Positions 1-10,360 of a stretch of DNA of 64,000 nt are shown here, one piece after another (the stretch's first letter is position 1; each line of letters opens with the position of its first letter). The stretch lies in contig JBBHKE010000917.1 in the NCBI GenBank assembly GCA_037447655.1, positions 1-64,000 of the forward strand, read 5' to 3'. The translations under genes and the position numbers were made by a program. The notes beneath the pieces are model-generated. The model searched no databases. It was not told the DNA's origin and saw only the letters and a program-made list of their open reading frames with translations. This DNA is from Zygnema cylindricum. Lineage: Eukaryota; Streptophyta; Zygnematophyceae; Zygnematales; Zygnemataceae.

Positions 1-1910
1 GGGCGAGGGAGAGGGAGAAGGAGAGATATCTGCCAATGCAAGGCGAGGAACACAATAATATTGCCTTGAAAAGGAATTGTTGGAAAGAAAAGTCAACCCT
101 TGGAAGACGAGGGATCATAGAACCAAGTACATGGGTATTCCTAGCCAAAAACAAGAGGCGGGCGTGGAGAAAATTGAACACCAACTCCCTCGATAGTCAA
201 CAGGTGCCACAAGAGGTTTAGGTATTAAATCCTTAGGCATTCAATTCTTAGGTATTAAATCCACCCTCACCTCTCAAAGACGGGAAGAGTCGCCTGAATG
301 TAAGCCTTCGGGCCAAAAAAAGGAAGAACATGGTTGGATGACTAAGGTACCAATATTGTTACTCTTTTTCCCTAAACAACTTTACTTTTGGGAACCAGAG
401 TGTACTAACTTGATGGATGTAAGAGCTTTCATACTCAAACACAAAAGACTAATGACGGGGATCATGGAGGTTCTAAGCCTGACGTGGCGAAAGGTCATCG
501 AGTCCAAGACTACAACCAACCACAGTAAATGTGTTTAATAAGAGCCAAATTTTGGGCTCGTTGATGGGCAACCGATATGCATTGGTGGTCAAAACTCCGT
601 GCCCCTCTCCACCTCTCCCTCCCGCTTGTCCTCGCCCTCGCCCTCATCCTCGCCAACTCCCTCTCTGACTCAATCCCTCCCCCTCTCCGACATCCCCCCC
701 CTCACCAACTCCCTCTCCCTCTCCCAAGGCACCTGCATGGATTAGCCCTTATTGGTTGTACAAGGATCTCTAATTGCTTCAATGCTTGTCACTGTCATAT
801 GCATTACCGTATTTGAAAGATAAATTACATATTATTTGTGATAAACAACTTACAACGATGCGACATTTGATGCAACAAAAGATAAGATTTGCACAACAAG
901 AAATTGTGCAACAAAGGTTCAAAAAAGGGTTTTAGGGTTTGAGTTCATTGATGCATCTGTTGTTTATACAAATCGAAATCAAATGTACATTGTGACGCTG
1001 AAGGAAACACATTGAAAATAACATTGTATGTATGCTAAATGATGTATTTACCGATGCGTAATGTGTTTTACATTGTTTGTGTTTACCCTCGTGCTTTCTT
1101 AGTAAAAAATTTCTCTTTAATGAGTGGCCCACAATAAGCCATGTTCCGAAACACAATTCTGAGAGTTGATTCTAATATGTTAACACTTTAAGTAAATAAA
1201 CTTCAGTAGCGATATGAAGTGTAGTAAAAGACGAAGGTCATGCCCATAAACCAAAATGGCAACAAGTATGTTACAAAATATACATATATAAGCATCCCTG
1301 GATCTTGGAAAGCAATATAAATTTATTTTAGACAATTTAGGCAAAAACATTATAAACAATGTACATTTGAAAGAACTAAACCATGTACTATCATCGACAA
1401 TACTGCTTTTTTGATATTTTAACCACCTTTTCTTCATACACATACGTTTGATTTTCAACCAGTGGAAAAGTCAGAACTGTACATGTCCATCACAACCTTT
1501 CAATTAATAATCCAAAAAGGTGTGCACGGAAAATAGTTGATTAGAAGGCGGAAAAAAACAATTGCACAAAGGGCGATAGATGGGGTAGATGTCACACGTG
1601 CCACAAATTTTAACTTTCCGTACCACAAACAAAGGAAATTCACAGGGACATTTATAATTTATCTAGAGTTGAGAGCATGTCCCACATATAAAACACACCG
1701 AATAATAATATTTGCTCAGACATATAGAACCTTCAACGACTTGTACTCCCACTTTCTACATAAACATTTCCATACTTTTACCCACTTTAGTAAAAACGTT
1801 AGATCATGTTGGCAAAGTAGTAACAATGATAACATTAACAATGTAAAAAAAATCAACAACAACAACGACAAAAAAGAGCATCATCAATTAAAGAACCTAT
1901 GCAAACTCAC
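1..1910. other. 3' flank of PPR4, no gene recognised
   Basis: No open frame here has a recognisable domain or a homopolymer-free coding look. The stretch starts in a GGGAGA-type purine tract, carries one pyrimidine-rich block (577-725) and is otherwise AT-rich. Because the PPR4 stop codon is at 1911-1913 on the minus strand, the first part below 1911 should hold its 3' UTR. A minus-strand AATAAA lies near 1322-1327, but nothing else supports it as the poly(A) signal. Confidence 0.5.
577..725. repeat. CCCTCT/CGCCCT-rich simple repeat
   Basis: Degenerate runs of CCCTCTCC and CGCCCT. The same motif recurs in PPR4 intron 5, in its last exon (as GGGAGA on the coding strand) and in the transporter intron at 62050-63118, so it is a dispersed satellite motif of this genome. 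Confidence 0.7.
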
Positions 1911-2486
1911 CTATCCCTGAGTTTGCACACTAATTTTGTCAACAAAGTAATCTATTGACTTATCTTCCTCTCCATAGTCATCTTCGCTTTGGTTCCAAAA
2001 TTCCGAATCCCGACTACTCTCTCCCTCGCTATTCTCTCCCTCACTACCCTCTCCCTCACTACTCTCTCCCTCGCTACTTTCGCCCTCGCTACTTCCCTCA
2101 TTTTTCGGGCTCCAATCTGACGGAAACAGAGGCCTCAATGCCGAAAGTAAAACGTCCTTTTTCTCCGAAATACTCACACAAGAATACCAATGTCGAGCCG
2201 TTTGAGAGTCGACAAAAAAACCGGCCCCGGCCATTTCCGCTGCAACACTAAGTATCGCGATTTCGAGAGTATCGGGAGAAACAGACGAACGAGCGAGAAG
2301 ACAACTGAGGAGACAGTGGAAAGTCGCTCGATCTGGTAAAAGCCCTTGGGCTCTAAGTTGACCATAAGCTTGGAGAGACTTTTCGGGGTAAGAAGCCCAA
2401 GCCCAGCCTTGAATAAGAGCTGTGTAGGTTTTCACATTAGGAGAAACATTACTCCTTTTCATCTCCTCCAAAACGTCCGCAGCTCT
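1911..2486 (-). CDS. PPR4: PPR4 exon 10 (last PPRs and acidic tail)
   Basis: Acceptor CAATTCCAG, stop at 1911-1913. Encodes RAADVLEEM, the last PPR units (YTALIQGWAWASYPEKSLQA), a non-PPR C-terminal domain ending LFPSDWSP and then an acidic tail with a repeated EGESS unit and a Glu/Asp-rich end. The acidic tail is a PPR4 feature; its repeat here is coded by a GGGAGA-type simple sequence. Confidence 0.93.
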   Translation of the reverse strand, partial: RAADVLEEMKRSNVSPNVKTYTALIQGWAWASYPEKSLQAYGQLRAQGLLPDRATFHCLLSCLLARSSVSPDTLEIAILSVAAEMAGAGFFVDSQTARHWYSCVSISEKKDVLLSALRPLFPSDWSPKNEGSSEGESSEGESSEGEGSEGENSEGESSRDSEFWNQSEDDYGEEDKSIDYFVDKISVQTQG

Positions 2487-5400
2487 CTGGAATTGAAAAC
2501 CAGTAAAGAAAAGGTTAAGAGATATGAATCATTCTCTCTTGACATTCCTCTGCGACACTCTCTTCTTCTCTTCTTAGCTCCTCTCTTTTTCTCTCCTTTT
2601 CTTTACCATCCCTCAGTACCACTTTTTCTGACTATTCTGTTGCTTCAGTCAAACGAGCCATAACTGAACAAGGAGCCAAAACAACGAACTGAGAAGAAAA
2701 TAAAAACTGAAAAAGACGAAAGAAAAAAAGACGGCTGAAAAAGAAAAAGCCTCAAAAAAAGGGCTGAAAAAAAGACTGAAACAAAAAGGCTGAAAGAAAA
2801 GACTGACAAAAAATGCTGAAAAGGAAACTTAAAAAGACAGCAGGAAGAAGGACAAAAAGAAAAAAGAAGACACAAAAAAGGGCAGGAAAAAAAAAAACGA
2901 ACTGTCAACGAAACAATAAAACTGACGATGGGAAAAAGAAAAGTGATAAAGAAAAAAATGATTACAAGATAATAGAATACAGACCTGCATGTCTCCCGCT
3001 CGACTGCATGCGGCAATGAGTGCCGTAAAAGTTCTCACATCGGGAGCCAATCCGACGGCTCGGATTTGCTGAACCACTTCCGCAGCCTCCCACATGTCTC
3101 CTCTCCGAGCCCACCTGTTTCAACAAAACAAAAAAACGATTTTTTAACAAGTAAAACTTAATTGTCAAAAAAAGGTTTGACTTAAACAAAAAAAAAAAAC
3201 GTCATTCTTGCATGTCTCCGCATCAAGCCCACCTGTTTCAATTTTCAACAAGGGAAATAAAAGTTACTTGTTGCAAAAAAGTTTGAAGTTGCAAAAGTGG
3301 TTCAAGTCAAGAAAAATGAATAAAGTCTAATCGTCGAAAAACTCGTTCAATTTACCAAAATAAATAGTAGGTTATTGTTGTGGGAATGACCTTTTTTTAT
3401 TTGCCCATTTCATGCATCCACATTAAAACATGGTAAACATTACACTCTTAAAGTGACCACGGCATTGGATCAAATAAACTCCTAAAAAAACCCCAAAAAA
3501 CTGCCAAAAACAACAAAAAAGACCAACAAAAACAACACTACAAATCGCCAAAAACGCCCAAAAACAACAACACCAAGAAATCCCTCAACTTCCAATCTCT
3601 TACCCGTCCACGAGACAGTTGAAAATGTGTAGAGAAGGTAGTAACTTCGATGCTTTCAGTTGTTCCACTACTGCTAAAGCACTTTGCATTCGTCCTGTCC
3701 TACAGCACGCCTTAACAAGCGCACTAAAAGTTGCGACATCCGGTGACACTCCCTCTCCTTGCATACGTCGAAAATGAGAGAAAGCCGCAACGATGTCTCC
3801 ATTACGAGCAAACCCATCAATTAAAATTGTATGCGACCTTTGATCGGGAACGAGGCCAATTTTTTTCATTTCGTCGAGTAAATTGCAAACTTTCTCCATC
3901 TGCGAAAGAGAACAGTTAGGTTTTAGTGTATTTCTACTACGTATTTTCAATATATGTTTAGCATATGTTTAGCCAAACCATTTTTCTGTCATACAAGCCT
4001 TCTCCATGGTTTAGCACATTTTACTTGGTATCCTTACTATGTTGCAAATACATGTCAAATTAAACTGTTCTTTTTCTTCATTTCATTGAGTAAAATGTAA
4101 GTGTTCTCTATTTGCCCATGGGTAAAAACCTGGAATATGTTTACTCGGTATTCTTACTATATTCTTAGCATATGTTTATTTAAATCAATGAAAGGTACGT
4201 ACCCAAACAGTCTGAATGGATAAAATACCCTAGAAAGACCTTACGAAATTGTACAGAACTTTCTAAGCAACCAAACAGACTCACTTACACTTCACAGAAA
4301 AATGAAGATATCATGCCATTAACAATTTCCATGAATGTAGACATAAATATGGGTGTCTACAAAGTACCCAACCAGCATGTTCATGACCACAATTACCTTA
4401 ATAACTAAGGTAAAAGGAGCGGAAAAAATGGTAGTAAGAAAAAGTATCCAGTTTCTTTTATCTTGTCCACTCTTAAAAGCTAGGAAATACAAACCTGTCC
4501 TTTCCGTACAAATCCATGCATAAGTGCATTGTATGTGGCAGTAGTAATAGGACAACCCTCCCTTCTCATCTCCTCCATCACTTTTTCAGCCCTTTCCATG
4601 TCCCCGATCCGTGAAAATCCCGATACCAAAATCGTTACTGTATATTCCGTTGGAGGTTGGTTGACTTCTTTCATTCTCTCCTGTACTAAAATCGCTTCTT
4701 CCATTTTTCCACAAGCACATAGAACGTGCACTAAACTGTTAAAAATAACGGAATCCGGTTCAATACCAAGTTGTATCATTTCTTGGTAAACTCTTTGGGC
4801 ACTTCCAGAGTCAGAAATTCGAGCATATCCACTTATAAGCATTCCATACATATGTTTGTTGAGGAATACCCCACTGGATTTCATGTCTTCCACAATTTCT
4901 AAAGCTCGACTCATATTCCCTTCCTGCGATTTACATTCCCATAAAAAAAACCCTTCTTTTCATCAATATACTATATTCACTAAAGCTACTATATATAAGA
5001 TAACATAGTCCATATTCCCAATCTGCAATTTCTAGCCTTACCCAGAATCTCGACCTTTTCATTAAGCAATCAACTGAATTCCCAAAAAATCATATTTTAC
5101 TTTTTGTTGAAACAATGACAACATAGTCCATTCATATGCATAAAAAACATTTCCTCCCGCCAATGTTAGTGTGGTTTAAACTAATTACGAAGGAAATATT
5201 TATTTCATCCCTTACTAAGCGCAAATGCCCATTGTAACAGAGAGTTCTTCATTAGCCGAAAAAGTTAGCGGACCCGCAAGCACTTTTCCTCTCAAACAAA
5301 AAGTTCGACAAATAAGATTGTGTTACCTGAATCATTATTACATATTACAAGCTTAACAAAGGGCTCTCCATCATAATGGATATTTGCGCTAACTGGGAAA

Positions 5401-8400
5401 CTACATGAATGGAGTTTATCAAGCTAGCAGTAATCATTCAAGAATATGCACGATTGGTGAAGTATTCTGTACGATTATGATTTAGTAAATTCCGCATATC
5501 TTATTCCCCTGACGGCAAAATGGATAAATAGGTTTAATATGAAATATAAAAGACCCCTAGTGAAAGTGGAACACCCCTAGTTTGGTAAATTTGCACATTA
5601 AGTAGTGTATATTGTAAGGTTGGTGACAATTCTATGTGTTCAATTATGTATGACTTGTAAGCAACACACTTAAATTGTTAACAAAGTCAATTATGAATAT
5701 GTTAACAAACGCAACTAAAAATTCGTTAACAAAAGCCCACACTAATGACAGAGACATATATAGTTTCGCAGTCCCAACGAGGAAAAAGGAGCGACAAAAC
5801 AGGAAAAACAAAAAAAAAACTCACATGGGTGTACATTCCGAGAAGACAGCCGAATGTATACTCTGAGGGAGCTAATCCTGCTGCCTGCAATCTCCACACC
5901 CTTTACCTATACCTGCTTAACTGTTTTTGGCTTCCTCTCCCTTGCCCTCGCCTTCACCCTCTCCCTCTCCCCTCTCCCTCACCCTCGCCCTCGCCCTCGC
6001 CCTCTCCCTCTTCCTCTCCTCTTCTCAGCTTGCATTTACTACAAGCTAGTTTCTCCTCTCGTCCTCGCCCTCTCCTCTCCCTCTCCTCCCACCCTCTCCC
6101 TCCCTCTCCCTCTCCCTCGACCTCTCCCTCGACCTCTCCCTCACTTTCTGCCTCTCCCTCTCCCTCGCCCTCTCCCTCTTCCTCTCCCTCTTCTCAGCCT
6201 GCATTTACTACAAGCTAGCCGTCTCCAGTCGCCCTACCATGGCTTTCTCTCCTCTCTCTCCCTTCTACCCCTCTCCCATGAAGGAGTTACCCTTCATACC
6301 CATTTTACCTTTTATCTAGCAACCCCCCCTTATTTGTGCCAAATCAGTCTCACGTGTCCTCGTCTGACTCTCCTCACTCATTCCTGTCACTCCTCACCCA
6401 CTCCTCTCTCACTCCTTTCCCTCTCTCCCACTATCCTCTCGTCTTGAAAAAACAGGGTCGCCAATTGCAAAATTCCGAAAATTCATTTATCATTCCTCGC
6501 TCATTTTCCTCCCACTTCCCTCTCGCTTCTCCCTCACTTCCCTCCCACGGCTCTCCCACGTATCTCCCAGGTCTCTCCCACTTTTCTCCCACTTCTCTCC
6601 CATTTCTCACTCTCTTCTTTTATGAAAAATCTAAAGAGGTGGTTAAACTCACCCGTATTCGTTCCAGAATTGCTAATGCCTTTCCCTCACTAAGATTTCG
6701 AGAGTGAGAAACCATAATCATATTGTAAGCGCTAAGAGGAGGAGAGAGTCCCTCTCTCTCCATCCTCTCCAATACATTTTCTGCTTTTTCCACCTCTCCT
6801 GCTTTACTGTTCCCAATCAGCCCTCCGCCCCAACCTCTCTTCAAAAGCTTAAGAAAACGTTTCCATTCATCTGAAGAACTTAACTTAATTCACAAATACA
6901 TACATATATATATGATGTATGCATGTATGTACTTATGTATATGCAAATAAAAGGAATAGAAGTGTCCATCAACAGTTTTAAGGAAAAGTGTCTGGTGGTT
7001 ATTGCAAGTTCTGCAGAGAGTTTAAAAAATAACTCTTAACAATAAACTTTAAATAACTTGAAAAAAAAACAGAAAAAACCCGCAAACAAAAAAAGCCAGA
7101 GAAAAGATAAATGAAAAACCACAGAAATCTGGAAAAGATGGGGTGTTTACCAAAAAGCCCCGATAAGATTTGCCGTAACGAAAGAATTTGGAGGGAGGGA
7201 TGATTTCTGAAACTTTTCATACCATTCCTCAGCTGCACTGCCAGAATATATGAGCCCCCCACCTCCCTTGTCCCCACCCCCAAGTTCCCCCCGAAAAAAT
7301 CCCTCCAGCTCCCTTATCACTTCCCCATCATCTTCTTTGACAAAAATCTTGAGAGTCCTCAATACTTTTGAAACAGAAATTTGAGAGAAAAAAAACATAA
7401 GAACATTGTCCAGCACATTTATTGTGGACCAATCTACTCATACTTTGCTGATTTTTTCAATACATACGCATACAGTATTTACAAATATTTTCGACTACTT
7501 ACAATCACTGAAACAACATTTAAAATTTTCTGATATAATAACTTTTCACACAACTACAGCTATTTACAACTAATTTATAATTGTTCACAACTTTCTATAA
7601 TTACTTACATTCATCTTTAATTGTTAACAATGATCTAAACTTAACTTGACAACTATATAATTATTTGGAAATGAATTGCAAACTACTTACAAATAACTCA
7701 CAACTAATGACTTACAAATAAGTTACAACGTACTTACAACATACATAATTACAACTACTGTCAAAATGTACATTAACTCCATTCCTTTGTAACACTCACA
7801 CAGGATTCCTTTGTCGAGCGAAGCCTGAAATAATGGTGCTGTAGGAAGCTTCCGTGAGAGCTATGTTTTCGGCGGCCATGTCTTCCACACAGACCAACGC
7901 TCCTCGCATGTCATTGGCCATCACATACGAGTGCATCAAACTGCGGAAGAATCAAAGATCCTCAAGTCTTCGTTTCTCAGGTCCGTTTGAAACGTCAACA
8001 AACATCAGATCTCCATGAAAATCTTAGTGCAACAAACTGCAGAAAAGGGGGAGAAACGAGGGAAAAATAATGTAAACGATTGAGAAAAAGGAGGGAGGAA
8101 AGGCTGGAAAAGGAAGAAAGGGAGGGAGAGAGGGAACTGTGAAAAAAGTGAATACATAAACAAAACGTTTCAATGGATATAAACGAGGGTGGTTACCATG
8201 TTACAATATGATTTTGTGGCGTTAAAACCAAACATTGAGAACTTCCCTGCCCTCCTTTCCCTCCCTTCCCTTCTTCCGCTCTCCCCCCTCCAATACACTT
8301 CTTCTCACCCAAGCCAGACTCTTCCAGGACAAAAAATATAATTTTTCATAGTTTTCGATTTCATACTTTTCATCGTAAAAAAAAAGGGAAGTAGTGAAAA

Positions 8401-10360
8401 AAAAAGCATATGGCAAACCTACGCTGTAAAGTTTTTCCCGAGCATTGTTTCTAGCAGTCCTATGAGGTTTGTCAACAAGAAGAAAGAAGGAAATTAGTCA
8501 CGCAAGAAAGGAAAAAGAAAAGCTACGTCGTTTAAATTTATCTGACGAAAAAGTCAAACAAGAAAGGGGAAAAGTAAAACAGAAAGAAAATAAGCAGCTT
8601 ATGGGGCATAAACTTTTCCGAGTAAAGGTCCAAACGGATATGACCAACGGGAAAAAAGAAAGAAAAATAAAACTTGCGCAAATAGAAGAGGAAACTTACG
8701 TCGAATTAAAAAAAAAAGGAAAAACTGAAACTTACGCCGTATAAGAAAAAACAGTCGGAGAAATTCCTGCAGCTCTCATTCCTTCAAAGGCAGCCCGAGC
8801 TCGATGTTTGTCTTTTCTGCGAGCATGAAACCGGATGAGAAGCGACCAGTCTCCACGTTTTGGCTGAGAAGAAAAATCACAGAAACAAAAGTAAACCTGT
8901 CAACTTTTTCTATTTATCAGTATGTATGTTGTCATTTTGTATTTTGGCAAATCTTTTTCCACAGCAAAGAATTTTAAACTCATTAAGTTTTATTTTGATC
9001 TAATAAGAAACGACCAGTCTCCACGTTTCACTGAGAGGAAAAATCACAAAAACAAAATTTGAAAATCAGACATTTAGTTTTTCTCTCTTGAATGGTTCCC
9101 CTTTTTGTCAAATCTCTTTTTTGAAGCAGAGAATTTTAAACTAAAAAGTAAACAAGTTCTGTTTCAACCTAAAAAATCGAAATGTAGGGTTTCAAAACGC
9201 AGGGTTTCTAAAATCATAAGGTTACAATTTAGACTAACATTATATTCTCAACTCAGGAATTTCAAATTTTAAATCTCAAAAGAAGAAAACAAGTACCAAA
9301 TAGAAAAACAAAAACTCAAATAAAAGAAAAAACAAAAACAAACGCCAATAGCCAAAAAAAGCCAAGAGGCAAAATAGAATAAAATAAAAGTTTAAAAGGG
9401 TTTTTCGGGATTTTTTACAAAAATGGCTATAAGAGAAGAAGAATGCACCTTTTTTATAGCTTCAAAAGCTTCTAAAACTTGCTGGAGACTGCAAAACTCA
9501 TTTTCCAAAATTTTCCGAAAAGTTTGTCGAGCCTCGTACCGCTGTTTATGCCAATCCGAACGATGCTTTATATTTAAACTTTTTGAAACTATTTCTTTTT
9601 TTCCTCCTTGTAGACTCTCAGCCATAGCTTCTTTCATCTCTCTTTCTTTCTCCCTCTCTCTCCTCCCGTCGTCTAATTTTACTCGAAGAGGCCTCCCTTT
9701 CCAAAGGAATCCATGGAATTTTTCTACAGCCTGACAAGCGGAAAAATGAGCAATTTTTTTGTCTCCATCGTAAAAAACAAAACAAAAACCGTTATTTTGC
9801 TCCGGGTTACGATGAGATCCTACTAAAATGACTTCTCGAATGTCTCCACATTGTGAAAAAATTTCACAAATTTGGTTTTTCTTGACGTGAAATGGAATGT
9901 TTGCAACTATAACCTTTCCAGAATGACCTTTCGGAGGAAAATCCTTCTCTAAGAACTGAAAATTTTCATTATTACTATTACTATTATCACTGCTATTACT
10001 ATAATTATGAATATTAGTATGAGCATTAGTATTGGTATAAGGAATACTATTAGAATCGGTGTTAGTATGAGTATTAGTATTGGTATCAGTATGAATATAC
10101 TTATTACTATTATTATAATTATTATTTTTACTATCAGGATTAGTGCTGTCAGTACTAGCAAGTTCTGTTTGTTGTGTGACGTGACAGGTTAAGCGAGAAT
10201 GGATGCTTAAACCATGGTGAGGAGAAATCCATGGCTGTCCAGTCGAACAAACTGAACCCTTCTCCTTCAATGTTAGGGTTTTAGGAGTTTTTCGGGAAGG
10301 AGAGTGGAGGAGAAAAGACTCTAGGGCTTCTTTCAGAGGGAGAGAGAGGGAGAGAGCCAT
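1911..10360 (-). CDS. PPR4: PPR4-type chloroplast RNA-binding protein (RRM + PPR), complete, 10 exons
   Basis: Spliced CDS: 9449-10360, 8736-8863, 7800-7940, 7151-7237, 6653-6806, 5825-5884, 4495-4923, 3604-3899, 2985-3114, 1911-2486 (2913 nt, 970 residues plus stop). Every intron is GT-AG and all phases agree. The protein has a plastid-targeting-like start (MALSLSLPLK), an Asn/Thr-rich linker (about 78-131), one RRM (about 148-230; RNP2 VIVANIPF, RNP1 NNGFCFVFYD), then a P-class PPR tract and a Ser/Glu/Gly acidic tail. This order and the residue-level match are those of Arabidopsis At5g04810 (about 950 residues) as I remember it. In maize PPR4 binds the first half of the rps12 intron 1 and is needed for rps12 trans-splicing in chloroplasts; the same role here is inferred. 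The start at 10360 is the first in-frame ATG (ATGGCT context). Least certain point: the exon 4 acceptor. Confidence 0.93.
2011..2098 (-). repeat. 15-bp coding minisatellite (EGESS units) in PPR4 exon 10
   Basis: On the coding strand a unit of about 15 bp, GAGGGAGAGAGTAGT-like, is repeated about six times and translates as SEGES units. It is made of the same GGGAGA motif as the non-coding tracts of the window. Confidence 0.8.
2530..2984. repeat. Purine-rich tract in PPR4 intron 9
   Basis: On the plus strand repeated GAAAAAGACTGAAA-like units fill most of intron 9 (2487-2984), so the transcript carries a long pyrimidine-rich stretch upstream of the acceptor. No coding content is seen. Confidence 0.6.
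2985..3114 (-). CDS. PPR4: PPR4 exon 9 (PPR motif)
   Basis: Acceptor GAAACAG, donor GTCTGT. Encodes WARRGDMWEAAEVVQQI and then FTALIAACSRAGDMQ, close to the conserved WARRGDVWEAADLIQQM segment of PPR4 (from memory). Confidence 0.94.
3604..3899 (-). CDS. PPR4: PPR4 exon 8 (PPR motifs)
   Basis: Acceptor CTTTCGCAG, donor GTAAGA. Starts MEKVCNLLDEM and includes FSALVKACCRTGRMQSALAV, a nearly invariant PPR4 segment. Ends in phase 2 inside a Gly codon. Confidence 0.94.
4495..4923 (-). CDS. PPR4: PPR4 exon 7 (four PPR motifs)
   Basis: 143 codons, phase 0 at both ends, acceptor ATCGCAG, donor GTTTGT. Encodes consecutive 35-residue PPR units (for example MYGMLISGYARISDSGSAQR and VIFNSLVHVLCACGKMEEAI and YTVTILVSGFSRIGDMERAE), ending HGFVRKGQ. 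Confidence 0.94.
5825..5884 (-). CDS. PPR4: PPR4 exon 6, a 60-bp small exon
   Basis: Twenty codons, phase 0 at both ends, acceptor GATTGCAG, donor GTGAGT. Encodes APSEYTFGCLLGMYTH, which fills exactly the PPR helix pair missing between exons 5 and 7 (Arabidopsis counterpart: the TVVTYGCLINLYTK segment, from memory). It lies beside a long CCCTCT tract in intron 5 and would be easily missed by gene finders. Confidence 0.88.
5931..6625. repeat. Pyrimidine-rich (CCCTCT)n tract in PPR4 intron 5
   Basis: Long runs of CCCTCTCC and CGCCCT on the plus strand (5931-6193), then a looser CT-rich stretch with repeated TCTCCCAC units to 6625. In the PPR4 transcript it is purine-rich (GGGAGA). The apparent plus-strand frames here are repeat artefacts. 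Confidence 0.85.
6653..6806 (-). CDS. PPR4: PPR4 exon 5
   Basis: Acceptor GGGAACAG, donor GTGAGT. Encodes KAGEVEKAENVLERMEREGL and then AYNMIMVSHSRNLSEGKALA, a PPR unit. Exon 4 plus this exon creates the Cys codon TG-T expected at that place. Confidence 0.9.
7151..7237 (-). CDS. PPR4: PPR4 exon 4
   Basis: Acceptor TTCTGGCAG, donor GTAAAC. Encodes AAEEWYEKFQKSSLPPN and then SFVTANLIGAF, matching the PPR4 segment around its AADYWFDEA motif. The polypyrimidine tract is poor. An alternative upstream acceptor (CTCTCAAG near 7350) combined with the other exon 3 donor would add an acidic, Gly-rich insert in frame, so the left part is less certain than the other exons. Confidence 0.78.
7800..7940 (-). 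CDS. PPR4: PPR4 exon 3
   Basis: Acceptor TTCCGCAG, donor GTGAGT. Encodes LMHSYVMANDMRGALVC and then SYSTIISGFARQRNP, a complete PPR unit that continues exon 2 without a gap against Arabidopsis PPR4. A second possible donor two bases upstream would break the frame into exon 4. Confidence 0.88.
8736..8863 (-). CDS. PPR4: PPR4 exon 2
   Basis: Acceptor TTCTTCTCAG, donor GTAAGT. It encodes a PPR start (DWSLLIRFHARRKDKHRARA, ending GISPTVFSYT). The first codon follows exon 1 in phase 0 and the exon ends in phase 2. Confidence 0.9.
9449..10360 (-). CDS. PPR4: PPR4 exon 1 (transit peptide, Asn/Thr linker, RRM)
   Basis: 304 whole codons, ending AAAAAAG before the donor GTGCAT. It holds the Ser/Leu/Lys-rich N-terminus, the RRM, a Lys/Arg/Glu-rich stretch and the region leading to LEAFEAIKK, which corresponds to the PPR4 segment just before the first PPR. 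A GTG-started extension to 10540 exists but contains no ATG and is Lys/Arg junk from a poly(T) tract. Confidence 0.92.
9961..10140 (-). repeat. Asn/Thr-coding low-complexity repeat in PPR4 exon 1
   Basis: Degenerate AAT/ACT/AAC trinucleotide runs coding about 55 residues of Asn, Thr, Ser and His between the transit peptide and the RRM. It looks like a microsatellite that has stayed in frame. Confidence 0.75.

Noticed and set aside
5745-6707. Plus-strand Pro/Ser/Leu-rich frames
   Set aside because: They are readings of the CCCTCT tract in PPR4 intron 5, antisense to the gene.
8423-8459. Possible 37-bp microexon of PPR4 (ATAG acceptor, GTAGGT donor) in intron 2
   Set aside because: Exons 2 and 3 already join without a gap against PPR4, and adding 37 nt would break the frame.
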